NCBI GenBank assembly: GCA_015490675.1
Contig: WFXI01000246.1
Coordinates: 1 to 17,189 of the forward strand
Length of the DNA stretch: 17,189 nucleotides
From: Hydrogenothermaceae bacterium
Lineage (GTDB): Bacteria > Aquificota > Aquificia > Aquificales > Hydrogenothermaceae
Direction of reading: 5' to 3'
In this document: positions 13,389-17,189 of the stretch, in pieces
Position numbering within the stretch: position 1 is the first letter of the stretch
Layout of the letters: each line of letters starts with the position of its first letter
Position numbers and translations under genes: made by a program
Notes under the pieces: generated by a model
What the model was told of the DNA's origin: nothing
What the model saw: the letters and a program-made list of their open reading frames with translations, nothing else
Database searches by the model: none

Positions 13389-14978
13389 ATTTTAAGGATA
13401 ATCATTGCACTTGCAGGCATACTTGCCGTAACTGTATGGAACCTGGGTCTCAACGATTTCTGGATGAAAAACGAAGCAATTTACGCTGAAAGTGTTAGAG
13501 AGATGCTTGAGCTTGACTCTTATATAATTCCCTACTACAACTATGAACCAAGACTGCACAAGCCACCTGTAACCTATTGGTCAATTATTGCAAGTGTGAA
13601 ACTCTTCGGTATGAATGAGTTTGCAGTCAGGCTTCCTATTGTCCTTTTCGGGATACTGTCTTCTATTTTCACATATCTGATAGCGAGGGAGTTCTTTGAT
13701 AGAAAAACAGCCTTTTTCAGTATGTTAGCAGTCGTATTCTCCGCACAGGTAATCTCAAACATGAGATACGCCTCACCTGAGATTCCTCTTCTTTTTTTCT
13801 TTACACTAACCATGTATCTCTTTATAAAGGCATATAAAAGAGGTGGTTTCTATACATATCTGTTTTACATATCTCTCGGTTTAACCGTTTTGACAAAGGG
13901 TTATCCTTACTACATCATTATTGGTTTTATCATTTTTTTATTCTTTCTTATTGAAAGCAGATTTAATCTAAGAAACTTTTTTCACGAACTGAAAAGACTG
14001 AAGGTTGGAAGAGGAATCCTTATAGCCCTTTTAGTAGGTGGATGGTGGTATGTATATGCATATATAGACTGTGGAAACTGGCTTTTTAAGGTTCTTTCAA
14101 AAGAAACAATAGAAAGGGCTTTTGAGAGTGAAAATATATTAAAGCACCTGAGACCTTTTTACTATATAAAGATCCTTATATGGGCGTTTCTTCCATATGT
14201 TTGGGTGTTCTTTTTGGCTTTTATTCTTTTATTAAAAAGTGAGTTCGGGAGGTTTTCGCTTTTTTTCTCGTGGATTGCCGGGATGTACATCATATTTACA
14301 CTTGCAGCAGGAAAGATTCCAACCTATTTCCTACAGGCTTTTCCTGCGCTTTCTGTCTTTTCTGGATATCTGATAGCAAATAAGGAAAATCTTACAGGAT
14401 ATAAAAGAGCTCTATTTGAACTGGCTCTTTATCTAGCTGCAGTCTATACGCTTGGATATCTATTCTTTGGTTTATATAAGATAGGGGTTAATCCAGTTTT
14501 AATAGTCGCTCTTGTAATTCCTGTTTTTATACTTGCCTTCTTAAGAATGAGTGAGTACGTCCCCCTCTATGCAGCCTTTTTATTCTACGCATTTTTAACG
14601 TACTATATGGCACCGGTAATAGAGAAATACAGACCGTATCGGGAGATCGGAGAACTCATAAAAAGGGAAGTTCCAGATAGGAACATTCCTATATTTGTAG
14701 AAGACAAGTCTTTAAACAACCTTATATTCTACGCAGAGAGGAAACTACTGGGTAAAATGAGTATAGATGAAATCAAGGGATTTAGCATTCCATATATAGC
14801 TGTTGTTTACGAAAATAATATTAGTAGGTTTAATAATAAAAGGGTTCTGTGGTGTGGTTATATTTATAAAAATAGGGGAGATTCAAGGATACTTACACTT
14901 GTAAAATATGTTATAAGAGCTGAAAACGGCGATATGTCTGGATTTGATAGAATGTGTGTAATATATAAGGAGAGGTGA
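13389..14978 (+). CDS. GT-C membrane glycosyltransferase (PMT/ArnT-like)
   Basis: This is a multi-spanning transferase that uses a polyprenyl-phosphate sugar, probably to modify lipid A, a polysaccharide or protein on the outer face of the inner membrane. The family signature is a short loop after the first helix: 'NDFWMKNEAIYAESVREML', where the acidic/NE-x-YAE block is the catalytic part, then 'HKPPVTYWSI'. Many hydrophobic helices follow, and a soluble C-terminus begins near 'REIGELIKREVPD'. The first ATG is at 13464, but that removes helix 1. The frame is open back to 13368 and encodes 'LRIIIALAGILAVTVW' directly before the loop. The only candidate with an ideal ribosome binding site (AGGGAG, 7 nt) is an ATT at 13389, used here, giving 529 residues. 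A +1 frameshift joining a GTG at 13381 is the alternative. The sugar and acceptor are unknown. Confidence 0.8.
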   Translation: MLRIIIALAGILAVTVWNLGLNDFWMKNEAIYAESVREMLELDSYIIPYYNYEPRLHKPPVTYWSIIASVKLFGMNEFAVRLPIVLFGILSSIFTYLIAREFFDRKTAFFSMLAVVFSAQVISNMRYASPEIPLLFFFTLTMYLFIKAYKRGGFYTYLFYISLGLTVLTKGYPYYIIIGFIIFLFFLIESRFNLRNFFHELKRLKVGRGILIALLVGGWWYVYAYIDCGNWLFKVLSKETIERAFESENILKHLRPFYYIKILIWAFLPYVWVFFLAFILLLKSEFGRFSLFFSWIAGMYIIFTLAAGKIPTYFLQAFPALSVFSGYLIANKENLTGYKRALFELALYLAAVYTLGYLFFGLYKIGVNPVLIVALVIPVFILAFLRMSEYVPLYAAFLFYAFLTYYMAPVIEKYRPYREIGELIKREVPDRNIPIFVEDKSLNNLIFYAERKLLGKMSIDEIKGFSIPYIAVVYENNISRFNNKRVLWCGYIYKNRGDSRILTLVKYVIRAENGDMSGFDRMCVIYKER

Positions 14979-14979
14979 G

Positions 14980-15723
14980 ATGGAAGAGGTAATAACGTTA
15001 GATGGAAAACAGTTTTTAAACAGAAAAATACTCAGGGGGCTGATGTACGGAGAAGGTGTTTTTGAAACGTTCAGATACAACGGCAGACTCCCGAAGTACA
15101 TCGATGAACACTACAAAAGACTCATAAACGGAGCAAAAGTTCTATCAATACCTCCTATTGAAAAAGATGAGTTTATAAACCATATAAACAACACAGTTCT
15201 AAAGCACAGAAGTAAGGATCTCTATATAAAGACAATACTTGTCGGGAGTGGAGATTTTTACTTTGGTTCAAACCCAGAAAAGAGCCATCTACTCGTCATA
15301 GCAAGGGACTATGTACCTTTAGAGAAAAAAGAGATAAAGCTAACGGTTGCACCGTTTAAAAGGCATAGCTCTGATCCAACGGTAAGGATAAAATCTATCA
15401 ATTTTGGAAGGAACATCCTGGCAAAGAGATACGCTTTAAAAAAAGGATGTGATGATGCTATCTTTCTAAATGAAAATGAAGAAATTACAGAAACAACAAC
15501 AGCAAACATATTCTGGGTAAAGGGAAGATATCTTTATACACCATCTGTTGACTGCGGATTGCTTGATGGAATTACAAGGAGGATAATACTTCAGGAAGCA
15601 AAGAAAGAGGGGTTTACCGTAGTTGAGGGGAGATTTTTTATTAAAGATTTAATGAATGCCCACTACATATTCGTAACCAATGCCCTCCATGGGATAATAA
15701 AAGTAAAAGAGATAGTGTTATAA
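14980..15723 (+). CDS. pabC: Fold-type IV PLP enzyme (aminodeoxychorismate lyase / branched-chain aminotransferase-like)
   Basis: This 247-residue cytoplasmic PLP enzyme has 'RGLMYGEGVFETFRYNGRLP' (19-38), the substrate-side motif of fold IV enzymes. The PLP Lys is K138 in 'RIKSINFGRNILAKRYA', followed by 'DDAIFLNENEEITETTTANI' with the PLP-N1 Glu E171 and 'CGLLDGITRR' (192-201). Short length and the 'G.LDGITR' motif favour aminodeoxychorismate lyase (PabC), which makes p-aminobenzoate for folate from aminodeoxychorismate. D-amino acid or branched-chain aminotransferases share the same motifs, so the gene symbol is provisional. The ATG lies 1 nt after the glycosyltransferase stop, with AAGGAGAGG inside that gene's end, so the two are co-translated. 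A short gap with AAGGAG leads to tig. Confidence 0.72.
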   Translation: MEEVITLDGKQFLNRKILRGLMYGEGVFETFRYNGRLPKYIDEHYKRLINGAKVLSIPPIEKDEFINHINNTVLKHRSKDLYIKTILVGSGDFYFGSNPEKSHLLVIARDYVPLEKKEIKLTVAPFKRHSSDPTVRIKSINFGRNILAKRYALKKGCDDAIFLNENEEITETTTANIFWVKGRYLYTPSVDCGLLDGITRRIILQEAKKEGFTVVEGRFFIKDLMNAHYIFVTNALHGIIKVKEIVL

Positions 15724-15762
15724 TAAATGTTTGACTTGAACTAAAACTTAAGGAGAAGATAA

Positions 15763-17106
15763 ATGGGCGTTGTTGTTGAGGAAAATCAGCTTGAAAGAAC
15801 ACTAACAATTGAAGAACAGGGAGAAAAGGTAAAAGACCTTGTGGACTCTGTTCTTTCAGAGCTTTCAAAAACAGTGTCTATAAAGGGCTTTAGGAAAGGT
15901 CATGTCCCTAAAACAGTTATACTTGCCAGGTACAAAGATTATATACAGGAAGAAGTTGCAAAGAGATATATAAACAAGTACCTACAGGAAATCCTGAAGG
16001 AGAAAAACCTTACCCCTGTTTCACCTCAGCTGTACTTTGGTGATATTGAGCTTAAGGGAACAGACGCACTTAAGATGAAGGTAAGTTTTGAGGTTGCCCC
16101 TGAATTTGAGCTTAAAGACTATGAAGGTATAGAGGTAGAACTCGTTAAAAAAGAAGTGAGAGATGAGGATGTAGAAAAGGTTATAGAGTCCATTCTAAAT
16201 CAGAATGTAAAGCACGAGCCTGAAGATAAGGAGATAGAAGCCGGAGATAAGGTAAAAATCAGATATCATATAGTCTCTAAAGATGGAGAAGAAGAAGAGG
16301 ACGAGTTTGAGGTTATAATCGGTTCAGGAACACTGAGAAAAGAGGTTGAAGATGCACTTATAGGAAAGAAAAAGGGAGACATTGTCGAGCTGAAGGATGT
16401 TCCTCTTTTAGATGAGAAGGGGCAGGAAAAGGGAAAGGCTGATGTCACAATAACGATACTTGAGGTTTATAAAAAGGTAGTTCCTGAGTTTAATGATGAG
16501 TTTGTAAAACAGGTAGGGTTAGGTGAGAATGTTGAGGATGCCAGGAAAAAGATAAGGGAAGATTTAGAGAAGAGATTTAAGGAAGATGAAAGGAGGGAGT
16601 TAGAACAGAAGCTCATAGATGAACTTGTAAAAGAGTATGATTTTCCTGTTCCACAAACACTGGTAGAAGCAGAGCTTGAAGCTCTCCTTCAGGATTATGC
16701 ACAGCAGTTACAGGCTTATGGAATCCAGCCTAATCAGGAGATGCTCGTAGCTGCAAGAGAAGGATTAAGACAAACTGCCGAAAAGAATATAAGACTGATG
16801 TTCATAATAAATAAGATTGCGGAAAAGGAAGGAATATCTGTAAGTCAAGAGGAAATTGAAGAAGAAATCAAGAAACTCGCACAGGCGTACAATACTACTG
16901 TAGATGAGGTTAAGAGGATACTGGAAGAAAGAGGTCTGCTTCCTAACATATCCTACACAGTTCTAAGGAAAAAGGTTCTTGAAAAATTAATAGAAAAGGT
17001 TAATATTAAGGAAATTTCAAGAGAAGAGTTTGAAGAAAGGATGAAAAAAGAGCAGGAAGAAAAGCAGCAGGAAACTGAAAAAGAAGAAAGCAAAGAGGAG
17101 GTATAG
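15763..17106 (+). CDS. tig: Trigger factor, ribosome-associated chaperone / peptidyl-prolyl isomerase
   Basis: Trigger factor binds ribosomal protein uL23 at the tunnel exit and shields nascent chains. The 447-residue protein has the standard three parts. The N-terminal ribosome-binding domain carries the signature 'GFRKGHVP' (42-49), a conservative variant of G-F-R-x-G-K-x-P. An FKBP-like PPIase domain runs from about 155 to 240 ('AGDKVKIRYHIVSKDG', 'GSGTLRKEVEDALIGKKKGD'). The helical C-terminal arms run from about 250 to 430. A Glu/Lys-rich tail ends the protein. A clear AAGGAG ribosome binding site precedes the ATG. The stop is directly followed by clpP, and the tig-clpP pairing is a common bacterial arrangement, so clpP probably shares its transcript. 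Confidence 0.95.
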   Translation: MGVVVEENQLERTLTIEEQGEKVKDLVDSVLSELSKTVSIKGFRKGHVPKTVILARYKDYIQEEVAKRYINKYLQEILKEKNLTPVSPQLYFGDIELKGTDALKMKVSFEVAPEFELKDYEGIEVELVKKEVRDEDVEKVIESILNQNVKHEPEDKEIEAGDKVKIRYHIVSKDGEEEEDEFEVIIGSGTLRKEVEDALIGKKKGDIVELKDVPLLDEKGQEKGKADVTITILEVYKKVVPEFNDEFVKQVGLGENVEDARKKIREDLEKRFKEDERRELEQKLIDELVKEYDFPVPQTLVEAELEALLQDYAQQLQAYGIQPNQEMLVAAREGLRQTAEKNIRLMFIINKIAEKEGISVSQEEIEEEIKKLAQAYNTTVDEVKRILEERGLLPNISYTVLRKKVLEKLIEKVNIKEISREEFEERMKKEQEEKQQETEKEESKEEV

Positions 17107-17189
17107 ATGGATATAGATAAAATTGTTAATCAGCTTGTACCCATTGTTATAGAACAGACACCGAGGGGTGAAAGAGCCTACGATATTTA
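17107..17189 (+). CDS. clpP: ClpP protease subunit, N-terminal fragment (runs off right edge)
   Basis: The ATG directly follows the tig stop (TAGATG), with GAGGAGG inside the end of tig as ribosome binding site. The 27 visible codons read 'MDIDKIVNQL' then 'VPIVIEQTPRGERAYDI', the typical ClpP N-terminus that forms the axial loop of the Ser protease ring working with ClpX. The first residues may belong to the short propeptide. The catalytic triad lies beyond the window. Adjacency to tig supports the call. Confidence 0.9.
   Translation, partial: MDIDKIVNQLVPIVIEQTPRGERAYDI

Noticed and set aside
15724..15762. Possible promoter (TTGACT at 15731) for tig in the gap after the pabC-like gene
   Set aside because: No acceptable -10 box lies at 16-18 bp; the gap is only 39 bp and carries just the tig ribosome binding site.

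Overview
The window looks like chromosome from a thermophilic bacterium of the Aquificota, probably Hydrogenothermaceae (Persephonella/Sulfurihydrogenibium-like). The evidence is the character of the conserved proteins (trigger factor followed by ClpP, a GT-C glycosyltransferase, Lys/Glu-rich proteins) and a low-GC genome. This is an inference from protein style, with no database search behind it.

Layout. (1) 1-690, minus: N-terminal part of a polysaccharide flippase that runs off the left edge. (2) About 700-2140, minus: an accessory strip holding a frameshifted antitoxin-like gene, a HepT/MNT toxin-antitoxin pair, a 35-residue membrane protein and a two-helix membrane protein whose frame carries an early UAA. 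(3) 2339-10594, minus: a complete, tightly packed type III-B (Cmr) CRISPR effector operon, transcribed cmr1-cmr2(cas10)-cmr3-[CARF-nuclease]-cmr4-cmr5-cmr6, led by a broken cas6 at 10637-10993. There is no CRISPR array and no cas1/cas2. (4) 11145-17189: a visibly less AT-rich, core-type region. It holds an alpha/beta hydrolase and an overlapping O-methyltransferase (plus), thiD (minus), then a GT-C glycosyltransferase, a fold-IV PLP enzyme of the aminodeoxychorismate lyase/branched-chain aminotransferase type, trigger factor and the start of clpP (plus).

How it works together. Cmr1-6 should form a crRNA-guided complex. Cmr4 (Asp28) cuts target RNA. Cas10 has lost its HD DNase domain completely but keeps an intact GGDD cyclase, so its output should be a cyclic oligoadenylate signal. 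The natural receiver is the protein encoded between cmr3 and cmr4: an APE2256-type CARF sensor joined through a helical/winged-helix-like segment to a PD-(D/E)xK nuclease. The local Cas6 has lost its second half, so crRNAs must be processed by another enzyme and come from an array elsewhere. The cmr genes are much more AT-rich than the neighbouring core genes and the cas6 remnant, which suggests the module was acquired beside an older cas locus.

Most worth a second look: the CARF-nuclease effector, the HD-less signalling-only Cas10, the decayed cas6, the OB-like N-terminal extension on Cmr6, and the unannotated small membrane-protein genes next to the operon.
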